Source of the DNA: CAVOAK01 sp963664465
Lineage (GTDB): Bacteria > Pseudomonadota > Alphaproteobacteria > UBA8366 > CAVOAK01
Length of the DNA: 64,000 nt
Assembly: GCA_963664465.2 (NCBI GenBank)
Contig: CAXXSU010000006.1
Location: 256,025-320,024, forward strand
Direction: 5' to 3'
The notes beneath the pieces were generated by a model, which saw only the letters and a list, made by a program, of their open reading frames with translations, was not told where the DNA came from and made no database searches. The translations under genes were made by a program, and so were the position numbers. Shown piece after piece: positions 18,067 through 27,112 of this stretch. Position 1 is the stretch's first letter. Each line of letters starts with the position of its first letter.

Positions 18067-19107
18067 TCAGACGTGCCTCGTCGCGTGTGTGACAACCTTC
18101 TTGACGAGCGACGGCAGAGCTTGATCGCCTAACTTATCCAAGGGGCACCAAAAGCCCTCCTTTAGTGCGTCGTCGCGGGCGTGGCCGGCCAGGACAAGGA
18201 GCTCTAGGTGGAAATGCGTAAACGTGTGGCGCACCAGCCCCGGCAACAGCCTGGCGTTTGTAAGAGCGATTGGCGCGCCGTTGCGCGCCGACGTCTCGCC
18301 CGGCATTGAAGCCTCGATCCAAGCGCCGGACGGCACCTCGGTCATGCCACCCAACAACCCGGTCTCCGCGCGGCGGCGCAGCAATACCGCGCCATCACGA
18401 TCGGTGATCCAATAAGCGATGGCGCGTCGCGTCGGCCGCGCCTTCTTCGGTGAACGGCGGGGCAGCGAATCCGCCTGTGCCTTGCCCGCGCATCGGCTTT
18501 GCCATGGACAATTCACGCATTTCGGGCTCCGCGGTGTGCAGATCGTCGCGCCGAGATCCATCACGGCCTGGGCATAGTCTCCGGGCCGATCAGTTGGGGT
18601 CAGGACGGCGGCTAGTTTGCGAAGTTGGGGTTTCGCTGCCGGCAAAGGTTCATCGACCGTGAACAACCGGGCCATGACGCGCTCAACGTTGCCGTCAACG
18701 ACGGTGGCCGATTTATCGAAGGCAATAGCGGCGATTGCAGCTGCCGTATATGGGCCAATCCCTGGAAGCTTGAGAAGTGCCGCCTCGGTGGTCGGAAAGA
18801 TTGAATCATGGTCGCGCACGAGGGTTTGCGCGCAGCGATGAAGATTGCGTGCCCGCGCGTAGTAGCCAAGGCCCTGCCAACAGTGCAGGACTTCGTCGAG
18901 ATTTGTCGCGGCAAGCGCCTGCACTGTTGGCCAGCGTTTGAGAAAATTTTCGAAGTATGGTCCAACCGCCGCAACGGTGGTCTGTTGCAGCATAACTTCT
19001 GACAACCACACATTGTATGGCGTTATTGTCTCACGTCGCCAAGGTAAATCTCTTTTGTGTAAATCATACCATATTAGCAACGATTTAGAGAGATCTTCAG
19101 GGTTCAT
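18067..19107 (-). CDS. mutY: A/G-specific adenine glycosylase
   Basis: The 346-residue protein shows all MutY hallmarks: the catalytic Glu in WLSEVMLQQTTV, the helix-hairpin-helix LLKLPGIGPYTAAAIAAIAF, the catalytic Asp region VVDGNVERVMARLF, and the [4Fe-4S] ligands in CTPRSPKCVNCPWQSRC (C-x6-C-x2-C-x5-C). A C-terminal NUDIX-like domain (AYWITDRDGAVLLRRR) recognises 8-oxoguanine. It removes adenine mispaired with 8-oxoG. The first 20 codons lie in noticeably AT-rich DNA compared with the rest of the gene. Confidence 0.95.
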   Translation of the reverse strand: MNPEDLSKSLLIWYDLHKRDLPWRRETITPYNVWLSEVMLQQTTVAAVGPYFENFLKRWPTVQALAATNLDEVLHCWQGLGYYARARNLHRCAQTLVRDHDSIFPTTEAALLKLPGIGPYTAAAIAAIAFDKSATVVDGNVERVMARLFTVDEPLPAAKPQLRKLAAVLTPTDRPGDYAQAVMDLGATICTPRSPKCVNCPWQSRCAGKAQADSLPRRSPKKARPTRRAIAYWITDRDGAVLLRRRAETGLLGGMTEVPSGAWIEASMPGETSARNGAPIALTNARLLPGLVRHTFTHFHLELLVLAGHARDDALKEGFWCPLDKLGDQALPSLVKKVVTHATRHV

Positions 19108-19454
19108 TACTATAGACTTTTGATTGTAGTGAATTTTTTAGTTTTCTCTAAATTCACAAGTCGATCCCAAGTCGATGTTTTACTTTAATTTTCGTCCTGA
19201 ATTAGCACCGCATCTTAAACCCTTTAATCCAGCGTAATATCTAAATTTTAGTATCCCACCCACCTTCAACAACATGGTCTGCGACCGTGCTGGTATCCGT
19301 CTCATACAGCCATCTATATGGCAGAAAAATGGCTGATTTCGGCCATTTAGGTTGCCCATTCTGGCCAATAGGGTAGTATGTTAAAATAGGGATCTGAGCA
19401 GATTTCTGTGGGGTGTTGGACCATGTACAGCATTACGCTGCACATGGCTTTGTT
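19108..19454. other. AT-rich gene-free stretch upstream of mutY
   Basis: This 347-base stretch is much richer in A+T than the surroundings and has no convincing gene; the small minus-strand frame at 19180-19368 has no recognisable similarity. A perfect 8-bp inverted repeat (GTGAATTT at 19129-19136, AAATTCAC at 19150-19157) sits just upstream of mutY and could be an operator or terminator. It probably holds the mutY promoter and the edge of acquired DNA. Confidence 0.5.
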
Positions 19455-19904
19455 TTAAGCGGCTTTTGATTTCTGCAGCTTGGATCGCGTTTTCATCGCC
19501 ATCTCGTTTAACTGGTTATCAAGCTCACCGTCTTTAACGGCGTTGCTGCAAAGATCGATGATTTCCAGCAAATTTTCCCTGTCACCTGCTTCGATGGTGG
19601 GTTTGCCTTTTGCAAGCTCCAAACCCTTTGCGCCATACCGAATTTGGAAGAACCAAACGCCTCCGCTTTCCCAAAACCACTGGCGCACATTTTTGGGCTT
19701 TTCGACCAACTTGCGTTCGCCAGTTTCATCATCGGTAACCCATGCCTGCTTTGTCGGCAGATATGGTTTTCCTTCGATGGCGTGAGCAGTAGAATTTCGC
19801 TGTTCATCCAGTTTTGCCATCAATTTTTCCCGCCTACGGATGACAGGATCGACAGACCGTTCGCGCTCGGTGTCCGTAAGTTTCAGTTTGGTTAGATAAG
19901 CCAT
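19455..19904 (-). CDS. Conserved hypothetical protein (DUF6641-like)
   Basis: From the ATG at 19904 (MAYLTKLKLTDTERERSVDP) this is a 149-residue charged cytoplasmic protein. It has a conserved-looking core (EKPKNVRQWFWESGG, WFFQIRYGAKGLELAKGK) and a Lys-rich C-terminus. It resembles the short DUF6641 proteins I recall from alphaproteobacterial accessory regions; no function is known. Its codon use and base composition are more AT-rich than the core genes, and it lies beside an IS21 element, so it is probably acquired. The frame opens 15 codons further upstream, but similarity starts at this Met. Confidence 0.6.
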   Translation of the reverse strand: MAYLTKLKLTDTERERSVDPVIRRREKLMAKLDEQRNSTAHAIEGKPYLPTKQAWVTDDETGERKLVEKPKNVRQWFWESGGVWFFQIRYGAKGLELAKGKPTIEAGDRENLLEIIDLCSNAVKDGELDNQLNEMAMKTRSKLQKSKAA

Positions 19905-20134
19905 TTTCAATCTCCATATCGTTAATCTACTAATGGCCAATACCGCCAACTCTCTGTTAGGTCTGCCTTTTTCGGCCTAATTTGGCAGAATATTCTGCAT
20001 TTGAGTTCAAACAGTATTGATTGCACCTCAAGCTGTAAGCGGCGGTGACAAATTAGTCCACGTAAGCGGCGGGATTTTCCCAGGCGCGGGCGGAGCAAAA
20101 CTCTGCCACCTGTAGCCTTCGGTCCTTTTTCGGG

Positions 20135-21649
20135 ATGGAAGGTGGGAGGATGTATACGGTGGAGCTTTATCTCCGCGTCCGTCTGGCATGCCATGTTGAT
20201 GGTCTGAGCCAGCGAGATGCGGCGAGTCGGTTTGGCATTGCGCGAGAGACGGTAAAGAAGATGCTCCGGCATTCGGAGCCCCCTGGCTACCGCCGCCACC
20301 AGCCACCGAAGCGCCCGAAGCTGGATCCTTTCACGGATATCATTGAGCGTATTCTGGAAGCGGACCGAACGGTTCAGCGCAAGCAGCGGCACACGGCGAA
20401 GCGGATATTTGAGCGGCTTCGCGACGAGCATGGCTTTGCGGGTGGACAGACCATCGTCAAGGATTACGTCCGGGAACGGCGGCGTCGTCTCCGGGAGATG
20501 TTTGTGCCGCTGGCGCATCCTGCGGGCGATGCCCAGGCGGACTTTGGCGAGGCGGATGCGATCATTGCCGGGGTCAAGCGGCGGGCGCATTTTTTTGCCA
20601 TGGCGCTTCCGCACAGCGATGCGTGCTTCATCGCGGCTTACCCGGCGGCGACGGCGGAGGCTTGGCTGGACGGCCACAACAGGGCCTTCGCCTTCTTCGG
20701 CGGGGTTCCTCAATCGATCCTCTACGACAACGACAAGCGCCTGGTGTCGCGCATCCTTACGGATGGCACACGGCGACGGACGCCAGCGTTCAGCGGGCTT
20801 CAGTCCCATTACCTTTTCAAGGACCGCTATGGCCGTCCTGGCAAGGGCAACGACAAGGGCAAAGTGGAGGGTCTGGTCGGATACGCCCGGCGGAACTTCA
20901 TGGTTCCTCTCCCCCGGTTCGAGGGCTGGGACGCCTTCAATGCCGACCTGGAGGAACGATGCTGCAAACGGCAAGGCGACGTCCTGCGCGGCCACGGCGA
21001 GACCATCGGCGAGCGCCTCAAGCGGGATCGCGCGGCGTTGATGGCGTTGCCGCCGGCGCCGTTCGATGCCTGCGACAAGCAGGGCACGCGGGTCAACTCC
21101 CTGTCCCTGGTGCGCTACCGGAGCAACGAATACTCGGTGCCCGTCGCCTACGGCCACCAGGAGGTCTGGGTTCGAGGCTATGTCCATGAGGTGGTCATCG
21201 GTTGCGGCGCCGAGGTCATTGCCCGGCATCCACGCTCCCATGACCGGGAGGATATGATCTTCGATCCGCTTCACTACCTGCCCCTGCTGGAGCAGAAGAT
21301 CGGCGCCCTGGACCAGGCCGCTCCTCTGTCCGGGTGGCAACTGCCCGACGCGTTCCCAACCCTGCGCCGCCTCCTTGAGGCGCGGATGGGCAAGCCCGGC
21401 AAGCGGGAATACGTACAGGTCCTGCGGCTTCTGGAGACCTTCGATTTTGAGGAGCTTCACGCTGCGGTGAAGGACGCTCTGCACCTGGGCGCTATCGGCT
21501 ACGACGCCGTCAAGCACTTGGTGCTGTGCCGGGTCGAACGGCGCCCGCCGCGGCTCGACTTGGATGTCTATCCCTATCTGCCAAGGGCCCGGGTCGCAAC
21601 CACGGCCGCCGCCAGCTACATGAGCCTGTTGGGCGAGGGTAGGCCATGA
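20135..21649 (+). CDS. istA: IS21 transposase IstA
   Basis: The 504-residue protein has an N-terminal helix-turn-helix (LSQRDAASRFGIARETVKKML) and an rve/DDE core. The core includes AQADFGEADAIIAG (first Asp), FGGVPQSILYDNDKRLV (second Asp) and GNDKGKVEGLVGYARR (Glu), then a beta-barrel C-terminal region. It carries out strand transfer together with IstB. Two starts are possible: ATG 20135, or ATG 20150 (MYTVELYLRV), where the GGTGGGAGG stretch directly abuts the codon. The stop codon overlaps istB by four bases. Confidence 0.92.
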   Translation: MEGGRMYTVELYLRVRLACHVDGLSQRDAASRFGIARETVKKMLRHSEPPGYRRHQPPKRPKLDPFTDIIERILEADRTVQRKQRHTAKRIFERLRDEHGFAGGQTIVKDYVRERRRRLREMFVPLAHPAGDAQADFGEADAIIAGVKRRAHFFAMALPHSDACFIAAYPAATAEAWLDGHNRAFAFFGGVPQSILYDNDKRLVSRILTDGTRRRTPAFSGLQSHYLFKDRYGRPGKGNDKGKVEGLVGYARRNFMVPLPRFEGWDAFNADLEERCCKRQGDVLRGHGETIGERLKRDRAALMALPPAPFDACDKQGTRVNSLSLVRYRSNEYSVPVAYGHQEVWVRGYVHEVVIGCGAEVIARHPRSHDREDMIFDPLHYLPLLEQKIGALDQAAPLSGWQLPDAFPTLRRLLEARMGKPGKREYVQVLRLLETFDFEELHAAVKDALHLGAIGYDAVKHLVLCRVERRPPRLDLDVYPYLPRARVATTAAASYMSLLGEGRP

Positions 21650-22413
21650 CCGACACCCCACAGGTGCTGTTGGCGCATCACCTCAAGGCCCTCAAGCTGC
21701 CTACCTTTCTGCGCGAGTACGACAAGCTGGCCCGCCAATGCGCCGCCGAGAGCGTCGACCATGTGCGCTATCTCGTCCGCCTGGCGGAGCTGGAGTTGAT
21801 CGAGCGTGAGCGCCGCATGGTCGAGCGGCGGATCAGGCAGGCCAGGTTCCCCGCCGTCAAAAGCCTCGATGCCTTCAACTTCAAGGCCATCGCCTCGCTC
21901 AACAAGATGCTGGTCTTGGAGCTGGCGCGTTGTGAATACGTCGAGCGCCGCGAGAACGTCATCGCGCTGGGCAACAGCGGCACCGGCAAGACCCATGTCG
22001 CCCTCGGTCTCGGTCTGGCGGCCTGCCAGAAGGGATTATCGGTGGGGTTCACAACGGCGGCCGCCCTGGTCCACGAGTTGATGGAGGCCAGGGACGAAAA
22101 ACGCCTGCTGCGCTACCAGAAACAGTTGGCGAAATACAGCTTGCTGATCATCGATGAACTCGGCTTCGTGCCGCTCAGCAAAACCGGCGCCGAGCTGTTG
22201 TTCGAGGTGTTCAGCCAACGATACGAGCGTGGCTCCATCCTGGTGACCAGCAACCTGCCCTTCGACGAGTGGACCGAGGTGTTCGGCTCCGAGCGCCTGA
22301 CCGGAGCATTGCTGGACCGTCTCACCCACCATGTCCATATCCTGGAAATGAACGGCGAAAGCTACCGGCTCAACCAGAGCCGAAGAAAGCGGAAATCCCC
22401 CCAAAACCCCTAA
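21646..22413 (+). CDS. istB: IS21 helper ATPase IstB
   Basis: The 255-residue AAA+ protein has Walker A in ALGNSGTGKTHVALGLGL (about residues 104-121), Walker B in SLLIIDELGFVPLS, and the IstB tail VHILEMNGESYRLNQSR. It acts as the DnaA-like regulator that assembles on target DNA and recruits IstA. The ATGA overlap with istA implies translational coupling. It looks intact. Confidence 0.93.
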   Translation: MTDTPQVLLAHHLKALKLPTFLREYDKLARQCAAESVDHVRYLVRLAELELIERERRMVERRIRQARFPAVKSLDAFNFKAIASLNKMLVLELARCEYVERRENVIALGNSGTGKTHVALGLGLAACQKGLSVGFTTAAALVHELMEARDEKRLLRYQKQLAKYSLLIIDELGFVPLSKTGAELLFEVFSQRYERGSILVTSNLPFDEWTEVFGSERLTGALLDRLTHHVHILEMNGESYRLNQSRRKRKSPQNP

Positions 22414-22813
22414 CCGGCATCGAACACCGAGACCCCGGTTGCCCCGGTGGGTCCACAGGCACCTCCCACGCTGCTTCGCTTCGCGTATCGCAAAGCGCTA
22501 CACGAAGCAGCGCGGGTCCCTCCTATGGACTACCGGGACAACCCGCAACACCGCGAATGGCATCACATCAAGTGGGCTAAATTTACTCCGCCCTTCGGAC
22601 CAATCTTACTCCGCCGTTGACATACTTCGCGGTTTGCAAGGTGTTACGAGATTCTCCGCGCTGAAAAACCCCTTCGCATCCAAATGTATGATTCTCTATA
22701 CTTTCATCTCTCCACGCCCAATCGTGAGGATGTCGGCGAGTACATCGAATCGCCGGATTTGTAGACAGCTAACACCAGAGTCAAGGGTGTAGCGCGGCTT
22801 GCCGATTGATAAT

Positions 22814-22890
22814 TGAATGTCTGCATTGGATATAAAAGCAGACGTCTTCCCGGCTCACGATGATGGTCCGCTTGTGGCCATTAGCAGACT
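22814..22890. repeat. Dispersed TGTCCGCTT/AAGCGGACA-type intergenic repeat, copy 1
   Basis: A degenerate copy of the recurring palindromic repeat: AATGTCTGCATTGG... AAAGCAGACG, followed by GATGGTCCGCTTGTGGCC and TTAGCAGAC. It lies in the gene-free 355 bases between IS21 and the NTF2-like gene, where nothing else is recognisable. Confidence 0.7.
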
Positions 22891-22978
22891 TTGACGATTA
22901 ACCGCGATGGTATCGGCGGCGGCAGCCCGGCTAAACTTCCTCACCAGCCTAATTTCAGTAGCGACGGAGCAATCAGTG

Positions 22979-23473
22979 ATGACACGCGATGAAGAACGCG
23001 CAATCGAGTGGAATTGCCAGAAGGTCTGGCGGCAGTGCTATCACTACGTTGACCACCACGAGTTTGAAAAGGCCGCTCAACTCTTCACCGAAGACGTCAG
23101 TTGGGATAATGCCGGACTCGAACTCAAGGGACGGGACGAGCTTCTGGAAGCCCTACATGGCTGCCTCGGCAACGATACGATTCGCCATGTGCTGACCAAC
23201 ATGGTTGTCAACGTTATCGACGAGGATCACGCCGAAGCGCAAGCTTACAACACGGTCAGTTACTCGCGCGAAGGGCGAAGAGAGGATATGGACGGCCCGC
23301 TGCAATTCGACGGTCCACACCGGCTCGTCGATCACTACGCAAAATTTCGACGCGTCGGCAACCAATGGCAGATTGCCGCACGGTGGGGGCTGTTTATCTT
23401 CAGGCGTCCGAACGAACCGACGGCCTTGGAGGAATATGCCGATAATAAGAGCAGCCCCGCTCCCTCATCCTAA
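22979..23473 (+). CDS. SnoaL/NTF2-like family protein
   Basis: From ATG 22979, with GACGGAG upstream as ribosome binding site, the protein is 164 residues. The pattern (CYHYVDHHEFEKAAQLFTED, SWDNAGLELKGRDELLEALH, GPHRLVDHYAKFRRVGNQW) is that of small SnoaL-like/NTF2 cone-fold proteins, which include aromatic dioxygenase beta-type subunits, isomerases and dehydratases. The ending WGLFIFRRPNEP is typical of the NTF2-like proteins that sit in catabolic clusters. The substrate is unknown. The racemase gene follows 272 bases downstream, beyond a repeat. Confidence 0.75.
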   Translation: MTRDEERAIEWNCQKVWRQCYHYVDHHEFEKAAQLFTEDVSWDNAGLELKGRDELLEALHGCLGNDTIRHVLTNMVVNVIDEDHAEAQAYNTVSYSREGRREDMDGPLQFDGPHRLVDHYAKFRRVGNQWQIAARWGLFIFRRPNEPTALEEYADNKSSPAPSS

Positions 23474-23553
23474 ACTTTCGTGAACTCGGGCCTGCAGCAT
23501 TTCGGCACACAACAGAGCAAAGATAATCGGCGGTGCGAACCCGCCCCGACGAT

Positions 23554-23612
23554 GTCCGCTTTGGGTCAAAAGCGGACGTTCGATGTTACGCCCGTCGACG
23601 TCCGCTAATAGT
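23554..23612. repeat. Dispersed TGTCCGCTT/AAGCGGACA-type repeat, copy 2
   Basis: A near-perfect palindrome, TGTCCGCTTT GGGTCA AAAGCGGACG at about 23555-23580, followed by a second, weaker unit (GACGTCCGCTAATAGTCGG). It lies between the NTF2-like and racemase genes. Confidence 0.8.
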
Positions 23613-23745
23613 CGGAATGTGACTCGATGTCATCCGTATGCATTCCGTGAAACGGCGACAGCAGCGCGAATCTAATGACCCTGCCCCGTGTTGTTCTTAT
23701 AGTGTGCGTTGCCCCAACTCCAACCCACTGGAAGGCTACAGCGGA

Positions 23746-24498
23746 ATGAAAGTTGTTGGCGGAAAGCCGTTCTATGGGGAAGCCATCGGCATTCTCTTGT
23801 TCGACAAGCGGCCTCCAGTTATCCCGGGCGCTATACGCGACGCCTGCGCCCACGATTTCCCTGTGCGAATGAAAATGATACCCGGAGTTGATAACAACCC
23901 TTTTCCGCCAATTAGGACCAATGATGGAGAACTAATCCCAGAAGTTCAGGCCATCATCCAAGCCGCCAAGGAAATGGAGGCCGACGGGGTGCGCGCCATC
24001 ACCTTGGGTTGCGGCTTCTTTTCGTTGATCCAGGACGTCGTGGCCGAGGCGGTCGACATCCCGGTGTTCTCATCGCCGCTACTGATGATCCCTTCGGTCC
24101 TCCGGATGTTGGGCAAGGGCAAGAGTGTGTGCGTGCTGACCGCTTCCAAAAGTCTGTTGTCGCCAGAGTTCTTCGAGGCGGTTGGGGTCACCGAAGATAT
24201 GCCGGTTGTCGTCGCTGGCCTCGACGATTCGGAGGACTTGCCATTCAATGCCATGTCTTTGGGCGGCACGTCTATCGAGGTGGATGTCGACGGGTTGCGA
24301 AGCGACGTGGTTGACGCAGTTCAGGAAGCGATCAAAGCCGATGCATCGATTGGGGCGGTGGTACTAGAATGCGCGAGCTTCCAGCTCTTTGCCGCCGATA
24401 TTAATCAGGCGACGGGTCTGCCGGTGTTTGATTACAACGTATACATCGACATGGTGTATCGCGCCGTGGTGCCGAAGCGCTATCGGGGCTTCCTCTAG
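23746..24498 (+). CDS. Aspartate/glutamate racemase family protein
   Basis: From ATG 23746 (MKVVGGKPFYGEAIGILLFD) the protein is 250 residues. The two catalytic cysteines of the PLP-independent racemase fold are visible in ITLGCGFFS and VVLECASFQ. The family includes Asp/Glu racemase, hydantoin racemase, arylmalonate decarboxylase and maleate isomerase, so the substrate is open. The frame extends upstream to 23638 but through repeat-like DNA. It is preceded by an NTF2-like gene, suggesting a small catabolic remnant. Confidence 0.82.
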   Translation: MKVVGGKPFYGEAIGILLFDKRPPVIPGAIRDACAHDFPVRMKMIPGVDNNPFPPIRTNDGELIPEVQAIIQAAKEMEADGVRAITLGCGFFSLIQDVVAEAVDIPVFSSPLLMIPSVLRMLGKGKSVCVLTASKSLLSPEFFEAVGVTEDMPVVVAGLDDSEDLPFNAMSLGGTSIEVDVDGLRSDVVDAVQEAIKADASIGAVVLECASFQLFAADINQATGLPVFDYNVYIDMVYRAVVPKRYRGFL

Positions 24499-24542
24499 AC
24501 ACTCCCGTTTCGATTGGACAGGGTCGGGGCGATCACTTGAGC

Positions 24543-24570
24543 ATGTCCGCTTTCAGGGGCGAAGCGGACA
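24543..24570. repeat. Dispersed TGTCCGCTT/AAGCGGACA-type repeat, copy 3
   Basis: ATGTCCGCTTTC AGGGGC GAAGCGGACAT is a clean inverted repeat about 45 bases after the racemase stop. It could act as a transcription terminator or RNA-stabilising hairpin. Confidence 0.85.
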
Positions 24571-24580
24571 TTGCACATCA

Positions 24581-24778
24581 TCAGTGCACTGTTCCATCCG
24601 GCTTCTTGTTTACCAACTCAAGCACAGCCTTCAGGATCGACTTCCAGACGGCCAGCCCGTCTAGATCCCCAACATCCAGCATCTTGTCGGCACGCAAGGC
24701 TGCTTCAATGGGTGCCTCGACGCCGTGCTGTTCGATCATTAGCTTAGCTGTGCGCCAGACGTCACGCTCGTTGATCAT
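24581..24778 (-). CDS. Small conserved hypothetical protein (DUF6961-like)
   Basis: This is a 65-residue acidic helical protein (MINERDVWRTAKLMIEQHG, APIEAALRADKML, GDLDGLAVWKSILKAV). Length, the central EAALRADKML and the ending resemble small DUF6961-type proteins that are frequent in alphaproteobacterial accessory DNA. The function is unknown. It starts with TGATCATTCATA-rich leader sequence and no strong ribosome binding site is evident. Confidence 0.6.
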   Translation of the reverse strand: MINERDVWRTAKLMIEQHGVEAPIEAALRADKMLDVGDLDGLAVWKSILKAVLELVNKKPDGTVH

Positions 24779-25690
24779 TCATATCGCCTTGTGCCGGACA
24801 ACCTATGACTTTCTGCGCAATGGGTCGGCATTGTGGATGCCCCGGTTGCATCAACGCTCTTGTTTCAACCTGAAGATACATGCTTCGCTTTGCTCCTAAT
24901 AGGGAGCCGAACGATGAGGCAAGTTCTTTGGGTATGTGTGTTCTCCGTGCTGGCGCTGATGCCCGCGACGCCGAGCCACGCCGATGACGTCATTCGTATT
25001 GCAACATTCAATATCAGGATATTCGGAAAGACAAAGATGGGTAGACCCGATGTTGTGCAAACGCTTGCCGACATCGTTCGCAAGTACGATCTAGTCGCAG
25101 TTCAGGAAATCAAGGATGCGTCCGAACAGGTTGCGGAAGACTTCCTTGCAGAGTTGGGCATGGGCTGGGACATGGTTGAAAGTCCGCGTACTGGGCGGAA
25201 TCCGGACGACACCTCATCACGTGAGCAATACGTCTATTACTTCAGGACAGACACAATCTCTGCTTTGGACGACGGCGTTCTTTTCGATGACACCAATGAT
25301 CAATTCCAACGTGAACCATGGCTGGCCCGCTTCCAGGTGCTGGACGGAAACTTCACGTTTGTGCTCATCAATATCCACACCAAGCCTGACAGGGCTGTTG
25401 AAGAAGTAGCGGCGCTCCATGATGTGATTGAGTGGGCGCAGTCCCGGCCAGCGTGGGCGGCAGAGGACGATTTCATCGCGCTTGGCGACTTCAATGCATC
25501 CTGCAACTACGCCTCAAATGATGAATTGGATGCTCTCGATCTTTCAGGGTCGGACTATTTTTGGATCGTACCCCACGAAGCGGATACCAACTTGGCGTCC
25601 AGTCGATGCGCCTACGACCGCATCGTAGCGACCGTTGGTGTCGTGGAAGACTACGCTGGCTTCTGGGACGTGGACCGTGCATTTACATTA

Positions 25691-26976
25691 GGGAACCTCT
25701 AAAAATTCTCCTTTTTCGGGCGTCGTCGATTTAGAATCGGGTTGACGATTTGTTGATAGCGGGAGGCGTGGTTGATGGGTCAGATGGGGTTTTTCGATCT
25801 TGGGAACCGGTATTCCGTTCTTGACGCCAAGAACGAGCCGCTTTTGAAGATCGACGGGGTGGTTCCGTGGGAGGACTTGCGCGCCCGTCTTGAGGCGGTG
25901 TGGCGGCGTGCGGACAAGGTGCGCAAATCGCGGGCGGGACGCAAGCCGTGGGATGCGATTGTGATGTTCAAGACGATCATTCTGTGCGCGCTCTACAATC
26001 TCTCGGACGACCAAGTTGAGCATCAGATCCGTGACCGCCTGTCGTTCATGCGATTTCTGGGGTTGGGTCTAGAGGGCCGGGTTCCCGACGCCAAGACGGT
26101 GTGGCTGTACCGCGAACAGTTAACGCAAGCTGGCGTGATCGAGGCTTTATTCGAGACGTTCGATGGCTACCTGAAGGATCAGGGCTATCTGGCGATGGGC
26201 GGCCAGATCATCGACGCCTCGATTGTGGCGGTACCCAAACAGCGCAACAGCCGCGAGGAGAACGCGCGGATAAAGGCGGGCGAGACGCCGGCAGGCTGGG
26301 AGGACAAGCCGGCAAAGCGGCGCCAAAAGGATGTCGAGGCGCGGTGGACCAAGAAGCACGGCAAGAGCCATCACGGTTACAAGAACCATGTCAACGTGGA
26401 CCGTCGGCACAAGCTGGTGCGGCGCTATCATGTAAGCGACGCGGCGGAGCACGACAGCCAAGTCCTCGACGATATCCTGGATGGGGACAACACGGCTTTG
26501 GGTGTGTGGGCGGACAGCGCTTACCGCTCGGCGGAGATCGAGGCGTCGCTGAAGGAGAAGGGGTTGCGGAGCCGGATCCATCGCAAGGGCCGCCGCAACA
26601 AGCCGTTGAGCGAGCGCGAGAAGCAAGGCAACAAGACCCGTTCGTCGGTTCGGGTCCGCGTCGAGCATGTCTTCGGGGCCCAGAGCAACGACATGGGCGG
26701 GACGCTGGTGCGTAGTGTCGGGCTGGTGCGGGCGAAGGCGCGGATCGGGTTGAAGAACCTCGCCTACAACATGCGCCGCCTGGTCCAACTGGAGCGTCTC
26801 GCGGCGGCCGTGTGACGATACTCGGAGGAGAAGACCGCCTGGGGACGGTCTTGAAGCGGAAATAACTCAATTGGAGCGTGGAAGACCCCGAAAATCTCGG
26901 CTCCGGCATGGCTGGAGCTGGTGACAGCCTAGTTAAACAATATCCTCCGGCAACTCACCAATTCTTAGAGGTGCCC
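25691..26976 (+). mobile_element. IS5-family element, complete, inside the endonuclease gene
   Basis: Terminal inverted repeats are GGGAACCTCTAAAAATTC at the left and, read inward from the right end, GGGCACCTCTAAGAATTG. The flanks share TTA (25688-25690 and 26977-26979); because the next base is G on both sides, a four-base TTAG duplication is equally possible. Length is 1286 bp with one transposase gene. Confidence 0.9.
25775..26815 (+). CDS. IS5-family DDE transposase
   Basis: The ATG at 25775 follows a GGGAGG ribosome binding site eight bases away. The 346-residue protein shows the IS5 layout: a DUF772-like N-terminal domain (RKPWDAIVMFKTIILCALYN, DQVEHQIRDRLSFMRFLGL), the first catalytic Asp in GGQIIDASIVAVPKQRN, the second in LGVWADSAYRS, and Glu in RVRVEHVFGAQ with a YRE-like spacing. 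It appears complete and possibly active. Confidence 0.92.
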   Translation: MGQMGFFDLGNRYSVLDAKNEPLLKIDGVVPWEDLRARLEAVWRRADKVRKSRAGRKPWDAIVMFKTIILCALYNLSDDQVEHQIRDRLSFMRFLGLGLEGRVPDAKTVWLYREQLTQAGVIEALFETFDGYLKDQGYLAMGGQIIDASIVAVPKQRNSREENARIKAGETPAGWEDKPAKRRQKDVEARWTKKHGKSHHGYKNHVNVDRRHKLVRRYHVSDAAEHDSQVLDDILDGDNTALGVWADSAYRSAEIEASLKEKGLRSRIHRKGRRNKPLSEREKQGNKTRSSVRVRVEHVFGAQSNDMGGTLVRSVGLVRAKARIGLKNLAYNMRRLVQLERLAAAV

Positions 26977-27065
26977 TTAGGAAGCATTTCCGACCACTGG
27001 CCGGTATGGGCAGCGTTCTATACTGGAAGGGATGGTTAGGCCGTCCGGTAAAGCTTGGTAAGCAG

Positions 27066-27112
27066 TCCTTTCTCCGCCTCACGATGGTGGTTCGCTCGTA
27101 GCCAATAAGCGG
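27066..27112. repeat. Degenerate dispersed repeat, copy 4
   Basis: CTCCGCCTCACGATGGTGGTTCGCTCGTAGCCAATAAGCGGACGA (about 27071-27115) matches the second half of copy 1 (GATGGTCCGCTTGTGGCC...) and keeps the AAGCGGAC arm. It overlaps the end of the TPR remnant. Confidence 0.5.

Larger units (their letters stand above)
20034..22622 (+). mobile_element. Complete IS21-family element
   Basis: The element is bounded by related terminal sequences: left TGTAAGCGGCGGTGACAAAT, right end reverse-complement TGTCAACGGCGGAGTAAGAT, each followed by internal repeats of the AGCGGCGG type, as in IS21. It carries istA and istB in the usual overlapping order. I see no obvious target duplication in the flanks, so one end may have rearranged or the duplication has diverged. 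It seems otherwise intact. Confidence 0.85.
24914..27039 (+). pseudogene. Endonuclease/exonuclease/phosphatase family protein split by IS5
   Basis: Codons run from ATG 24914 to 25690 (259 codons), then resume after the IS5 element at 26980 for 20 more codons to a TAG at 27037-27039. Joined, they give a 278-residue exported protein: a signal peptide ending APSHADD-like, IRIATFNIRIFG, YDLVAVQEIKD, FIALGDFNASC and, after the element, GSISDHWPVWAAF. The last piece supplies the catalytic SDH motif of this family. The element inserted with a TTA (or TTAG) duplication and removed that motif. Family members are secreted DNases or phosphodiesterases. Confidence 0.9.

Noticed and set aside
19922..21661. 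A 579-codon open frame on the minus strand across IS21
   Set aside because: It is antisense to istA, which has clear catalytic motifs; the long frame is a by-product of high GC and codon bias.
20034..22622. IS21 as an interrupter of a host gene
   Set aside because: The two flanks do not join into any recognisable frame and no target duplication is visible.
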